Of a DNA stretch of 64,000 nt, positions 15,001-26,934 are shown one piece after another. Each line of letters opens with the position of its first letter. Position 1 is the first letter of the stretch. Source of the stretch: Paragorgia papillata. Taxonomy: Eukaryota; Cnidaria; Anthozoa; Scleralcyonacea; Coralliidae. The DNA lies in assembly GCA_035771165.1 (NCBI GenBank), contig JAWNZC010000025.1:1-64000 (forward strand). Reading direction: 5' to 3'. The notes beneath the pieces are model-generated. The model worked only from the letters and a program-made list of their open reading frames with translations, had not been told where the DNA came from and ran no database searches. Position numbers and translations under genes: made by a program.

Positions 15001-15978
15001 TTGAGTTAGGGGTCAAAAACGGTTTAAATAATGTCGTTTTAGACCTTCTGTGGGAAAAGGAGAAGGCTGTATTTTGGCTAGAAGTATTTGATTTGATTTT
15101 TTTGAAAAAAATAAATCCGGGAAAAAAAAAAGTTAAAGAGTTAGCCTTTACTTTTTGACCGATTTTTGGTCACTTTTGAAACATTGGAGTTAGGGTCAAA
15201 AATCGGTTAAATTAAGTCGTTTTAGACCTTCTGTGAAAAGGAGTAAGGCTGTTTTTTGGCTAATAAATATTGATTTGATTTTTTGAAAAAAAATCCGGAA
15301 AAAAAAAAAAGTAAAGGGGTTAGCCTTTACTTTTTGACCGATTTTGGTCACTTTTGAAACTTTTGAGGTTAGGGTCAAAAAACGGTTAAATAAAGACGTT
15401 TCTAGACCTGCTGTGAAAAGGAGAAGGCTTTATTTTGGCTAGAAATATTTGATTTGGATTTTTTGAAATAAAATCCGGAAAAAAAAAAAGGTTAAAGGGG
15501 TTAGGCCTTTACTTTTTTGATGCGATTTTGGTCACTTTTGAAACTTTTTGAGTTAGGGTCATAAACGGTTTAATAAAGTCGTTTTAGACCTTCTGTGAAA
15601 AAGGAGGAGGATGTATTTTGGCTAAGAATATTTGATTTGATTTTTTGAAAAAAAATCCGGAAAAAAAAAACTGTTAAGGGTGTTAGCCTTTTCTTTTTGA
15701 CCGATTTTGGGTCACTTTTGAAACTTTTGTGTTAGGGTCAATAAAGGTTAAATTAATGTCGTTTTAGACCTTCTTGTGAAAAGGAGAAGGCTGTATTTTG
15801 GCTTATTATCATTGGATTTGATTTTTTGGATAAATAATACGGAGGAAAAAAAAAAGTAAAGGGGTTAAGCTTTACTTTTTTTGACCGATTGTGGCCACTT
15901 TTGAAACTTTTGCGTTAGGTGTCAAAAAACGGTTAAAATAAAGTCGTTTTTAGAACCTTCTGTGAAAAGGAGAAGGCT

Positions 15979-16193
15979 TTTTCTTATTTTTTGTATTTCT
16001 TTTTTTTTGTCTTTTGTCTTGTTGATTTTGTCTGGTATTGTTTTGTGTTTTTTTTGTTGTTGTATGATGTCTTTGTGTTGTTGTTTGCTGTTTTGTTGTT
16101 GTCTTTGCTTTTGTTGTTTGTTGATTTTGTGTGTGTTTTGGTTGTTTTCTTGTTGCTGTGGGTGTTTTCTCGGGTTCTTTCTGTCTTGATTTT
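15979..16193. other. T/G-only low-complexity block interrupting the satellite
   Basis: About 215 bp made almost entirely of T with G and a few C (runs such as ttgttgtttgctgttttg) replaces satellite sequence between 'gagaaggct' and 'ttttggctaag'. The satellite phase resumes directly after it. The two overlapping ORFs here (F/C/L-rich peptides) are composition artefacts. It is either a low-complexity insertion or a low-quality read segment. Confidence 0.6.
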
Positions 16194-18907
16194 GGCTAAG
16201 AATATTTGATTTGATTTTTTTTGAAAAAAATCCGGAAAAAAAAAAAAGTAAAGGGGTTAGCCTTTACTTTTTGGAACGATTTTGTGTCACTTTTTGAAAC
16301 TTTTGTAGTTAGGGTCAAAAAACGGTTAAATAAAGTCGTTTTAGACCTTCTTTGTGTAAAAGGAGAAGGCTGTATTTTGGCTAAAAAATATTTGATTTGA
16401 TTTTTTGAAAAAAAATCCTGGAAAAAAATAAAGTTAAAGGGGTTAGCCTTTACTTTTTTGACAGATTTTGGTCACTTTTTGAAACTTTTGAGTTTGGGTT
16501 CAAAAACGGTTAAATAAAGTCGTTTTAAGACCTTCGGTGAAAAGGAGAAGGATGTATTTTTGCTAAGAATATTTGATTTGATTTTTTGAAAAAAAATCCG
16601 GAAAAAAAAAAAGTAAAGGGGTTAGCCTTTACTTTTTGAACGATTTTTGGTCACTTTTGATACTTTTGTGAGATTCTGGTCAAAAACGGTTAATAAAAGT
16701 CGTTTTAGATCCTTCTGTGAAAAGGAGATGGCTGTTATTTTGGCTAAAAAATATTTGATTTTGATTTTTTGAAAAATAATCCGGGAAAAAAAACAAAAGT
16801 AAAGGGGGTTTTAGCCTTTACTTTTTGACCGTTTTTTGGCCAACTTTTTGAAACTTTTGAGGTTAGGGTCAATAAACGGTTAAATAAAAGGTCGTTTTAG
16901 ACCTTCTGTGGGGAAAAGGAAGAAGGCTTGTATTTTTGGTCTAGAATATATTTGATGTGATTTTTTGAAAAAAATCCGGAAAAAAAAAAAAGTAAAGGGT
17001 GTTATCACCTTTACTTTTTGACCGATTTTCGGTCACTTTTGAAACTTTTGACGGTTAGGGTCATAAACGGTTAAATAAAGTCGTGTTAGACCTTCTGTGA
17101 AAAGGTGAGAAGGCTGTATATTTTGGGCTAAAAATATTTTGATTTGATTTTTTTGACAAAATATTACGGAAAAAAAAAAGTAAAGGGGTTAGCCTTTACT
17201 TTTTGACCGATTTTGGTCACTTTTGAAACTTTTGAGTTAGGGTCTAAAACGGTTTAAATAAGTTCGTTTATAGACCTTCTGTGAAAGGGAGGAAGGCTGT
17301 ATTTTGGCTAGAAATATTTGATTTGGATTTTTTGAAAAAAATCGGAGAAAAAAAAAAAGTAAAGGGGTTAGCCTTTACTTTTTGTTCGATTTTGGTCAAT
17401 TTTGAAACTTTTGAGTTAGGGTCAAAAACGGTTAAATAAAGTCGTTTTAGACCCTTCTGTGATAGGAGGATGGCGTGCTGTATTATTGCTAAAAAATATT
17501 TGATTTTTGATTTTTTTGAAAAAAATCAGGGATAAGAAAAAAAAAGTAAAGGGGTTAGCCTTTTACTTTTTGACCGATTTTGGCCACTTCTTTTGAAACT
17601 TTTGAGTTAGGGGGTCACAAAAAACGGTTAATAAAAGTCGTTTTAGACCTTCTGTGAAAAGGAGAAGGCTGTATTTTTGGCTCGAAGAATATTTGATTTG
17701 ATTTTTTGAAAAAAAATCCGGAAAAAAAAAAGTAAAGGGGTTAGCCGTTACTTTTTGACCGATTTTGGTCACTTTTGCAACTTTTGAGTTAGGGTCTAAA
17801 AACGGTTTTAAATAAAGTCGTTTTAGACCTTCTGTGAAATGGAGAAGGCTTTGTATTATGCTGCTACTAGTATTTGATTGATTTTTTTGGAAAAAAAATC
17901 CGGGAAAAAAAAAAGTTAAGGGGTTAGCCTTTACTTTTTGACCGATTTTGGTCACTTTTGAAACTTTTGAGTTAGGGTCAACGGTTAAATAAAGTCGTTT
18001 TAGACCTTCTGTGAAAAGGAGAAGGCTGTATTTTGGATAAGAAATATTTTGATTTGATTTTTTGAAAATAAATCCGGAAAAAAAAAAAAAAAGTAAAGGG
18101 GTTAGCTTTTACTTTTTGACCGATTTTGGTCACTTTTGAAAACTTTTGGGTTAGGGTCAAAAAACGGTTAAATAAAGTCGTTTTTTGACCTTATGTGAAA
18201 AGGAGAAGGCTGTTATGTATTTTTGGCGAAAAATAATTTTGATTTGATTTTTTGAAAAAAATCCGGAGGAAAAAAAAGTAAAAGGGGTTAGCCTTTACTT
18301 TTTGGGACCGATTTTGGCCACTTTTGAATGACTTTTGAGTTAGGGTCAAAAACGGTTTAAATTAAAGTCGTTTTTAGACCTTCTGTGAAAAGGAGAAGGG
18401 CTGTATTTTGCTAGAAATATTTGATTTTGATTTTTTTGAAAAAAATTCCGGAAAAAAAAAAAAAAGTAAAGGGGTGTTAGCCTTTACTTTTTGACCGAAT
18501 TTTGCGTCACTTTTGGAAACTTTGAATTTAGGGTCAAAAAACGGATTAAATAAACTCGTTTATTTAGGATCCTTCTGTGAAAAGGAGAAGGCTGTATTTT
18601 GGCTAAAAATATTTGATGATTGATTTTTTGAAAAAAATCCGGAAAAAAAAAAAAGTAAAAGGGGTTAAGCCTTTACTTTTTGACCGATTTTGGTCACCTT
18701 TTGAAACTTTTAGAGTTAGGGTCAAAAAACTTGTTAAATAAAGTTTCGTTTTTAGAACCTTCTGTGAAAAGGAGTAATAAGGCTGTATTTTTGCTAGAAG
18801 TATTTGATTTGATTTTTTGAAAAAAATCCGGAAAAAAAAAAAAAGTAAAGGGGTTAGCTTTTACTTTTTGACACGATTTTGGTCACTTTTTGAAACTATT
18901 TGAGTTA

Positions 18908-18970
18908 GCAAATTACCCACACACACAAGTACACTCCCCCCCCCCCCCCCCCCAAAAAGACACCCCCCGG
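18908..18970. other. C-run insertion in satellite
   Basis: A unit is interrupted after 'gagttag' by about 60 bp containing acacacac and a run of 19 C before satellite sequence resumes at 'ggtcaaaaaacgg'. It is probably a sequencing or assembly blemish. Confidence 0.6.
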
Positions 18971-20616
18971 TCAAAAAACGGTTACAGTGGTAAATAAAGG
19001 TCGTTTTTAGACCTTTCTGTGAAAAGTTCGGAGGATAGGCTGATATGTTGGCTAAAAATAATTTGATTTGATTTTTTGAAAAAAAATCCGGAAAAACCTA
19101 AAAGTAAAGGGGTTTAGCCTTTACTTTTTGAACCGATTGTTGGTCACTATGAAACTTTTGAGTTAGGGTCAAAAAACGAGTTAAATAAAGTTCGTTTTAG
19201 ACCTTCGTGTGAAAATGGAGAAGGCTGTATTTTGCTAGAAATATTGATGATTGATTTTTTGAAAAAAATCCGGAAAAAAAAAAGTAAAGGGGGTAGCCTT
19301 GACTTTTTGACGCGATTTTGGTCACATTTTTGAAAACTTTTGAGTTAGGGTCAAAAACTGGTTTCAAATAAAGTCGTTTTTAGACCTTGCTGTGAAAAGG
19401 TGGTATGCCTGCAAAAAAGTATTTTGCTAGAAATATTTGATTTGATTTTTTGAAAAAAATTCCGGAAAAAACACAACCAGTAAAGGGAGGTTAGCCTTTA
19501 CTTTTTTGACCTGATTTTGGTCCACTTTTGAAACTTTTGAGTTAGGGTTCAAAAACGGTTTAAAATTTAAAGTCGTTTTAGACCCCTTCTGTGAAAAGGA
19601 GAAGGCTGTTGTATTTTGGCTAAAAATATTTGTATTTGATTTTTTGAAAAAGAAATCCGGGAAAAAAAAGTAAAGGGGTTAGCCTTTACTTTTTGACCGA
19701 TTTTGGCCTCACTTTTTGAAACTTTTGAGTGTAGGGTCAAAAACGGTTTAAATAAAGTCGTTTTGTAGAGCCTTCTGTGAAAAGGGAGGAAGGCTTGGTA
19801 TTTTGCTAGAAATATTTGATTTTGATTTTTTGAAAAAAATCCGGAAAAAATAAAAAAGTATATAAGGGTCGTTAGCCTTTACCTTTTTGACCGATTTTGG
19901 GTCACTGTTTGAAACTTTTTGAGTTTAAGGGTCAAAAACGGTTAAATAAAGTCGTTTCTAGGACCTTCTGTGAAAAAATAGGAGAAGGCTGTATTTTTGG
20001 CTAAAAATATGTTGATGATTAGTAATTTTTTGAAAAAAATCCGGAAAAAAAAAAGTAAAGGGGTTAGCCTTTTACTTTTTGAACACGATTTTTGGTTCAC
20101 TTTTGAAAACCTTTTGAGTTGGAGGGTCAAAAAACCGGTTAAATAAAGTCGTTTTAGACCGTTCTGGTGAAAAAGGGAGAAGGCTGTATGTTAATTTGCT
20201 AGAAATATTTGATTTTGATTTTTTGAAAAAAATCCGGAAAAAAAAAAAGTAAAGGGGTTAGCCTTTACTGTTTGACAACCGATTTTGAGTCACTTTTGAA
20301 AACTTTTGAGTTATGGGTCAAAAAACGGTTTTAAATAATAGTCGTTTTTAGACCTTTCTGTGAAAAAGGAGAACGGCTTGTATTTTGGCTAAAATATTTA
20401 TTTGAGTTTTTGAAAAAAAATCCGGGAAATAAAAAAAAAGTAAAGGGGTTAGCCTTTACTTTTTTGACTACGATTTTGGCCACTTTTGAAACTTTTGAGT
20501 TAGTGGTCCAAAAACGGTTAAATTAAAGTCGTTTTAGGACCTTCTGTGAAAAGGAGAAGTGCTGTAATTTTTTGCTAGAAATATTTGAGTTTGATTTTTT
20601 TGAAAAAAAAATCCCG

Positions 20617-20654
20617 GAAAAAAAAAACAATAAAAAAAAAAAAAAAAAAAAAAA

Positions 20655-20688
<34 letters not shown>

Positions 20689-20690
20689 AA

Positions 20691-20723
<33 letters not shown>
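20617..20723. other. About 105-bp poly(A)-like stretch in satellite
   Basis: The A-rich end of one unit is expanded to roughly 105 bp of A with a few T and one C. Elsewhere this run is about 10 A. A homopolymer sequencing failure is more likely than a retroposed tail, because no retroelement body precedes it. Confidence 0.6.
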
Positions 20724-20727
<4 letters not shown>

Positions 20728-23608
20728 AAAGGGTTAGCCTTTACTTTTTGACCGATTTTGGTCACTTTTGAAACTTTTGGAGTGAGGGTTCAAAAACGGT
20801 TAAATAAAGTCCGGTTTTAGACCTTCTGTGAAAAAGGAGAAGGCTGTATTTTGGCTTAAAAAATATATTTGATTGATTTTTTGAAAAAAATCCGGAAAAA
20901 AAAAATGTAAAGGGGTTAGCCTTTACCTTTTTTGACCGATTTTAGGTCACTTTTGAAACTTTTGAGTGTTATAGGGTTCAAAAAAACGGTTAAATAAAGT
21001 CGTTTTAGGACCTTTCTGTGAAAGGAGGAGAAGGCTGTATTTTGCTAGATAATATTTGATATTTGATTTTTTGAACAAAAAAAATCCTGGAAAAAAAAAA
21101 AGTAAAGGGTGTTAGCCTTTACTTTTTGACCGATTTTGGTCACTTTTGAAAAACTTTTGAGTTAGGGGTCAAAAACGGGTTAAATAAAGTCGTTTTAGGA
21201 CCTTCTGTGAAAAGGAAGAAGGCTGTATTTTGGCTAAAAAAATATTTGAGTTTGATTATTTTTGAAAAAAATCCTGGGAAAAAAAAAAAAAGTAAAGGGG
21301 TTAGCCTTTACTTTTTTGTTGGACCCGATTTTTGGCCACTTTTGAAACTTTTGAGTTAGGGGTCAAAATACGGTTAAAATAAAGTCGTTTTAGACGCTTC
21401 TGTGAAAAAGGAGAAGGCTGTATTTTTGCTAGAAATATTTGATTGATTTTTTTGAAAAAAAATCCGGAAAAAAAAAAAGTAAAGGGGTTAGCCTTATACT
21501 TTTTGACCGATTTTGGTCACTTTTGAAAGACTTTTGAGTTAGGGTCAAAGAAACGGTTAAATAATGCAAGTCGTTTTAGACCTTCTGTTGATAAAGGAGA
21601 GAGAGGCTGTATTTTGCCTAGAAATATTTTGATTTGTGATTTTTTGAAAAAAATCCGGTAAGAAAAAAAAGTAAAGGGGTTAGCCTTTACTTTATTGACC
21701 CGATTTTGGTCACTTTTGAAAATCTTTTGAGTTAGGGTCAAAAACGGTTTATTAAATAAAGTCGTTTTAAAGACCTTCTGTGAAAAGGAGGGAGGCCTGT
21801 ATTTTTGCTAGAAATCATTTGATTTGATTTTTTGAAAAAAATCCCGGAAAAAATAAACAGTAAAGGGGTTAGAACCTTTAACTTTTTGACCGATTTTGGT
21901 CACTTTTTGAAACTTTTGACTTAGGGTCAAAAACGGTTAAATAATGTCGTTTTTAGACCTTCTGTGAAAAAAGGAGAAGGCTGTATTTTGGGCTAAAAAA
22001 TATTTTGATTTGATTTTTTTTGAAAAAAAATCCCGTAAAAAAAAAAGTAATGGGGTTAGCCTTTTACTTTTGACCCTCGATTTTGGTCACTTTTGAAACT
22101 TTTTGAGTTAGGGTCAAAAAAACGGTTTAAAATAAAGTCGTTTTATAAGACCTTCTGTGAAAAGGAGAAGGCTGTGTATTTTGGCTTTAAAATATTTGAT
22201 TTGAATTTTTTGATCAAAAAAAATCCGGAAAAAAAAAAGTAAAGGGGTTAGCCTTTTAACTTTTTGGACCCGATTATTGGTCACGTTTTGAAAACTTTTG
22301 AGTTATGGTCCAAAAACGGTTTAAATAAAGTGCGTTTTAGACCTTCTGTGAAAAGGAGAAACGGCTGTTATTTTGGCAAGAAAATATTTGATTTGGATTT
22401 TTTTATGAAAAAAAAATCCGGAAAAAAAAAGTAAAGGCGTTAGCCATTTTACTTTTTTGACCGATTTTGGTCACTTTTGAAACTTTTGGAGTTTAGGGTC
22501 AAAAACGGTTATAAAATAAAAGTCGTTTCTAGACCCTTCTGTGAAAAGGAAGAAGGCTGTATTTTGGCTATAAAATATTTGATTTGATTTTTTTGAAAAA
22601 AATCCGGAAAAAAAAAAAGTAAAGGGGTTAGCCTTTTACTTTTTGACCGATTTTGGTCACTTTTGAAACTTTTGAGTTAAGGTGTCAAAAACGTTTAAAT
22701 AAAGTCGTTTTAGTCCTTTCTGTGAAAAGGAGAAGCTGTATTTTGGCTAAAAAATATTTGATTTGATTTTTTGAAAAAAATCCGCGGAAAAAAAAGAAAG
22801 GTAAAGGGTTAGCCTTTACTTTTTGACCGATTGTTGGTCACGTTTTGAAACTTTTGAGTTTAGGGTCAAAACACGGTTAAATAAAGTCGTTTTAGACCAT
22901 ACTGTGGAAACAGGAGAAGGCTGTATTTTGGCGTAGAAATATTTGATTTGATTTTTTGAAAAAAATCCGGAAAAAAAAAAAGTTAAGGGGTTAGCCTTTA
23001 CTTTTTGACCGATTTTTGGTATCACTTTTTGAAAACTTTTGAGGGTTAGGGTTCAAAAACGGTTAAAATAAGTCGTTTTAGACCTCTCCCGTCTGTGAAA
23101 AGGAGAAGGCTGGTATTGTTGGCTATAAGAAATATTTGATTTGATTTTTTATGAAAAAAATCCGGAAAAAAAAAGTAAAGGGGTTAGCCTTTACTTTTTG
23201 ACCGATTTTGGTCACTTTTTTGAAACTTTTGAGTTAGGGTCAAAAACTGGTTAAATAAAGTCGTTTTAGACCTTTTCTGTGAAAAGGGAGAAGGCTGTAG
23301 TTTTGGCTAAAAATATTTGATGATTTGATTTATTTTGAACTAAAATATCCGGAAAAAAAAAGTAAAGGGGTTTGCCCTTTACTTTTTGACACCGGATTTT
23401 GGTCACTTTTGAAACTTTTGAGTTTAGGGTCAAAACGTTTAAATAAAGTCGTTTTAAGGACCTTCGTGTAGAAAAGGAGAAGGCTGTATTTTGGCTAGAA
23501 ATATTTTGGTTTTGATTTTTGAAAAAAAATCCGGAAAAAAAAAAAAAAGTAAAGGGGTTAGCCTTTACCTTTTTGGACCGATTTTGGTCACTGTTTGAAA
23601 CTTTTGAG

Positions 23609-23960
23609 TTTTCCGATTTTTTTCAAAAAATCAAATAAAATATTTTTTAGCCAAAATACCAGCCTTTCTCCTTGTCACAGAAGGTCTAAAACGACTTTAT
23701 TTTAACCGTTTTTGTCCCCTAACTCCAAAAGTTTCAAAAAGTGACCAAAATCGGTCAAAAAGTAAAGGCTAACCCCTTTACTTTTTTTTTCCGGATTTTT
23801 TTCAAAAAATCAAATAAAATATTTTTAGCCAAAATACAGCCTTCTCCTTTTCACAGAAGGTCTAAAACGACTTTATTTAACCGTTTTTGACCCTAACTCA
23901 AAAGTTTCAAAAGTGACCAAAATCGGTCAAAAAGTAAAGGCTAACCCTTTGCATTTTTTT
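23609..23960. repeat. Inverted terminal block of the satellite (about two units)
   Basis: At about 23,609 the array switches to its reverse complement (ccgatttttttcaaaaaatc..., agccaaaatacagcc..., ctaacccctttac) for about two units, then ends near 23,960. The last copy is again clean of indels. The flip is either a genuine inversion at the array edge or a strand-switch or assembly artefact. Confidence 0.9.
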
Positions 23961-24383
23961 TCGACTTTTGAAATAAGGCTCAAATATAAACGTGTTTTTA
24001 ATGTTAAAAATTTTAGAAATGTTGAGAATTTCAGGAATAAGTAGAGTTTATCAGCGGAAACATTTTAAGAACGTTACGAATTTTGTGAATGTCGTGAATT
24101 TCAAAAATGTTCGACCCCTTCAAAGACTATAGTCTTATAAAAGACGACCCCTCCCTCCGACAAGAAGACTCCAAAAATATTGACTTTTAAAAGAACTTGT
24201 ATTTTTAAGGTCAAAAAATGTGAAGGAGTGTTTTTACAGCTTCAGTAACAACGGGAAGGTTGCATCTGTGCTAAATATTTATATTTGAACAAACCAGCCA
24301 ACCAAAACGGACTAAACTAAATGGAATAGTCAAGGCCAGCCGACAATTTAAAGAAATATAGGATAAAACACAATCCAAAGACG
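23961..24383. other. Non-coding flank right of the satellite
   Basis: AT-rich single-copy-looking sequence with short 'gaatttc / gttcgaaat' type motifs and no ORF of interest. I see no gene, RNA gene or clear repeat in it. Confidence 0.5.
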
Positions 24384-25012
24384 AACATCTTGAAAACCCA
24401 AGATATGGATAAAGACAAAGATGAAACGGTTATAATTTCGACTTTTTGATTACTAAAAGTCATCATCAGACCATGTGACTAAAATTAAAATAATATACGA
24501 TTTTCCTTTATATGGATACAAGGGAATAAAACTGATAATAATATACATGGCAAAATGACTGCATCCTGGATTTGGTCCGAGAGGAGTGCTCTATTTTCAA
24601 TGTAATACAGTGCAGAAAAAAAAGGTGTTAATACAGTGCATATTTCAATTGAGTATTAACCATTCTGATTGGCTAATAAACAACTGGATAAGCCAATGAA
24701 ATGCTTATGCGGATTTTGAAGGATGGTTTTTCCTCACGAGAAAATCCAATATGGCGACGCAAAACATAGAGTTGTCGAAGAAACATTTCGATGAAATACG
24801 GAGTGAATTTTGCATTTAAATATTGTCATTAAAGTTCCTGCAAGAAGGACCTAAGAAGAGGTAAAACGTTTTAATACGTATTTAGTGAACAATGCGAAGC
24901 AGTTTCTTAACCATTGATGCTTCGAGAAGTTGAGAGCCAATGGAGTGTGCCTATGTAAACTTTGTAGCTGGAAGAACATTTGTCTAACTATTTCATGTAT
25001 TTTATATTAATA

Positions 25013-25205
25013 AAGTAATAGCATGGTTTTCCGAGTTGCAATTTTGGAAAAAAAACACGCACTCGTGAGTTTCTCAAAAAGGACCTCAAATGGCACTCGT
25101 CCTTACGGACTCGGTGCCAATTTTGATAGTCTTTGAAAAACTCCACTCGTGGCATGTTTGTTTTTTTTTTTTTTTCAAATTGCACTCGAAGCCATGCTAT
25201 TACCT
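25013..25205. mobile_element. Short MITE with 'taatagcatgg' termini
   Basis: Inverted ends 'gtaatagcatggttttcgag' (left, here with cc) and 'cactcgaagccatgctattac' (right) enclose about 130 bp. A related copy forms the hairpin at 33,165-33,225, and a solo end lies near 34,250 (aaattgcactcgaag). It is non-coding. Confidence 0.65.
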
Positions 25206-25470
25206 ATACTAATAGGCTTAGTGTTAAATTACAACGGTGAAAGTAGAATTACAAAATTTAAATTTCAAAATTTAAAATTTTGAAAAATATACAACAAAGA
25301 AGTGATCATATAGGCTAACGCCTTTATAGTACAAATCTGATTAAGTATACATAATGATATTATCTATGGAAATAGTGCTAACTCTTTACTGGTTTTAACG
25401 CCAAAGTTTTGCAGTTTCAGGCCAGTAAAGAGTTAGCAATATTTCCATAAATAATATCATTATGTATACT

Positions 25471-26159
25471 TAGGGGCACGTTTACATGGACCTAAAAAGC
25501 TTTCTGGCTCGGGTAAGAGAGACACCCTACACCCCACCCCCCCCCCCCCGAGACAACTTTTGTCGTGTGTTTTACATGAGGAAATTAGATTTATGACTTC
25601 TGAATCGGTATTAAGCCTGGAGTGGACTGTGGTATAGTTTAATGCATCTAATTTAAGATAGCCGATCAGTCGGTGAAGAAACTGTAACTGTACTGTTAGA
25701 ATTAAACGATAGAATTATAAATCTCACAGAAGGCCCGTTTTTTTTTTTTATTACTTCTTCAGAAGGGCCAATTATCATGTTTTCAACGATTGTTGGAGGC
25801 CACTAAGATCTTTTTTTTTCGCTCCGTATTTGCTGCTCTATCAATTGTTTCACTTTCTTCCCGCAAAAAAAAAGCATTTTGTTTCGCAGTTTTGCCTCGG
25901 GTAGGCGAGTCAACTTTATCCATCTTCTGCCCCCTAGGGTAACCCTAACCTCGCCTCGCAAAGAGGGTGACCCTACCCCATGGGTGCGACCCTACTACCC
26001 GAGACAAGTATGAAATTCCCTCCATGTACAACGCCCTCGCTGTCGAGACTAAGTAAAATGATCACCATAAGTTCTGGCTCCCCCAGGGTAGCTCGGGCCG
26101 GGCAGGGTGGACCCTTCTACCAGGGACAAAACGTTTTGTCCATGTAAAACGGCCCCTTA
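25471..26159. mobile_element. MITE-like element, ggggc...tttacatgga termini
   Basis: The left end 'taggggcacgtttacatgga' is matched by the inverted right end 'tccatgtaaaacggcccctta'. The interior is rich in 'gggtagggt / ccctacccc' runs. No ORF of note. The termini resemble those of the elements at 52,642 and 55,571. Confidence 0.6.
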
Positions 26160-26271
26160 GATTTGTACTGATTAAGCGTTAGCCTATCACTTCTTTTGTA
26201 TATTTTCAAAATTTTTAAAGTTTGAATTTAAATTTTGTAAGCCTACTTTCACCGTTGTAATTTTTAATACT

Positions 26272-26770
26272 TAGGGGCCTGTTTCACGACGAGACCGGGT
26301 TATCTCGCGGGGAGGTAGGGATAAACTCGGGGGGCTAGGGTCAAAAATTGACCCTATTTCAACACGATGATAAAACGCAACTACCCGAGTTGTACCCTGG
26401 CCCCCGAGATTAAACCCTAGCTTCATGTGGAACGCCCTCACCCCGGAGGTTTTAGTCACGAGCAAACAGCATAAATTACGCATGCCTAAGTTGAACCCTA
26501 CCCCCGAGATAACTCGGGTTTGAAAGCGGTTTTCACATGGAGGTAGGGATAACTCGTACGGGGGTCTAGGGTTAACCCTATCACACCCCCGACCGAGTTA
26601 GTCCCTATCCCCCGAGTTATCTCGGTCTCGATGGTGAACGCTTTACTACTTTTTTAACGATGGAAATAAACTAACACACGAGTTATCTCGGGGGTATAGG
26701 GATAACACTCCCCCCCCCCCCCCATCCCCCCCCGAGATAACTCGTTCTCATTGTGAATACAGGTTCCTAC
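26272..26770. mobile_element. Palindromic 'gagataactcgggg' element (copy 1)
   Basis: It starts at 'taggggcctgtttcacgacg' and contains many alternating copies of gttatctcggggg and cccccgagataac. A second, better-preserved copy lies at 52,642-53,082. There is no coding potential. Long G and C runs occur (about 26,709-26,733). Confidence 0.65.
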
Positions 26771-26934
26771 AGGCCTATTATCAGTTTTATATTCCCTTGT
26801 AAGATCCGTCACTTGGGTCTGATGATGAACTTTGTATATAAAAAATAGGGTCGAAATATAACCGTTTCATCTGTTGTCTTATTGTCTTAATCCAGTATCT
26901 TGAGTTTTCAAGATGTTTCGTACTTCGGATTGTT

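Larger units (their letters stand above)
1..23608. repeat. Tandem satellite array, about 173-bp unit (forward block)
   Basis: The stretch is a head-to-tail array with a unit of about 173 bp, roughly 135 copies. Each unit reads in order: gtaaaggggttagcctttac, gaccgattttggtc, ttagggtcaaaaacgg, agaccttctgtgaaaagg, agaaggctgtattttggct, and an A-rich end around tccgga. Three short inverted repeats recur in every unit: a 12-bp arm pair (aaaaagtaaagg / cctttacttttt) around a ggttag loop, tgacc/ggtca around gatttt, and ccttct/agaagg around gtgaaaagg. Copies before about 10,400 are nearly identical; later copies carry many small insertions and deletions. Two units (near 209 and 10,690) lack the first hairpin. 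The unit length is close to a nucleosome repeat, so a centromeric or heterochromatic role is possible but unproven. All ORFs here are repeat translations (minus-strand periodic peptides such as KIGQKVKANP) and are not genes. Confidence 0.97.
10400..23608. repeat. Indel-rich sub-block of the satellite array
   Basis: From about 10,400 onward the same unit continues, but nearly every copy has extra or missing bases, often in homopolymers and with scattered single-base insertions. Substitutions are comparatively few. The change is abrupt. This pattern looks more like unpolished long-read sequence than evolutionary divergence, so unit-level variation here should not be trusted. Confidence 0.7.
24384..26934. 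mobile_element. Composite nested inverted-repeat element
   Basis: Outer arms of about 150 bp (24,384-24,538 and 26,778-26,934) are inverted copies: left 'catcttgaaaaccc...gatgaaacggttata...agggaataaaactgata', right its reverse complement. Within it lie a second inverted pair (25,225-25,340 with 26,157-26,265) and a third (25,345-25,395 with 25,421-25,473). It also contains a short MITE at 25,013-25,205 and an element with ggggc-type termini at 25,471-26,159. No transposase is visible, so this looks like several non-autonomous elements inserted into one another. Confidence 0.7.

Noticed and set aside
1238..22816. Many 60-135-aa ORFs across the satellite (FFFRIFFKKSNQIFLAKIQPSPFHRRSK-like)
   Set aside because: They are periodic translations of the 173-bp unit and break wherever unit length changes; no start context, splice signals or family resemblance.
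1..23960. Telomere-like GGGTTAG/TTAGGG in the satellite
   Set aside because: Only one ttaggg and one ggggttag occur per 173-bp unit and never in tandem, so this is coincidence and not interstitial telomere sequence.
1..23960. CRISPR array suspected from evenly spaced repeats
   Set aside because: The repeats are contiguous with no unique spacers, and the genome is eukaryotic.
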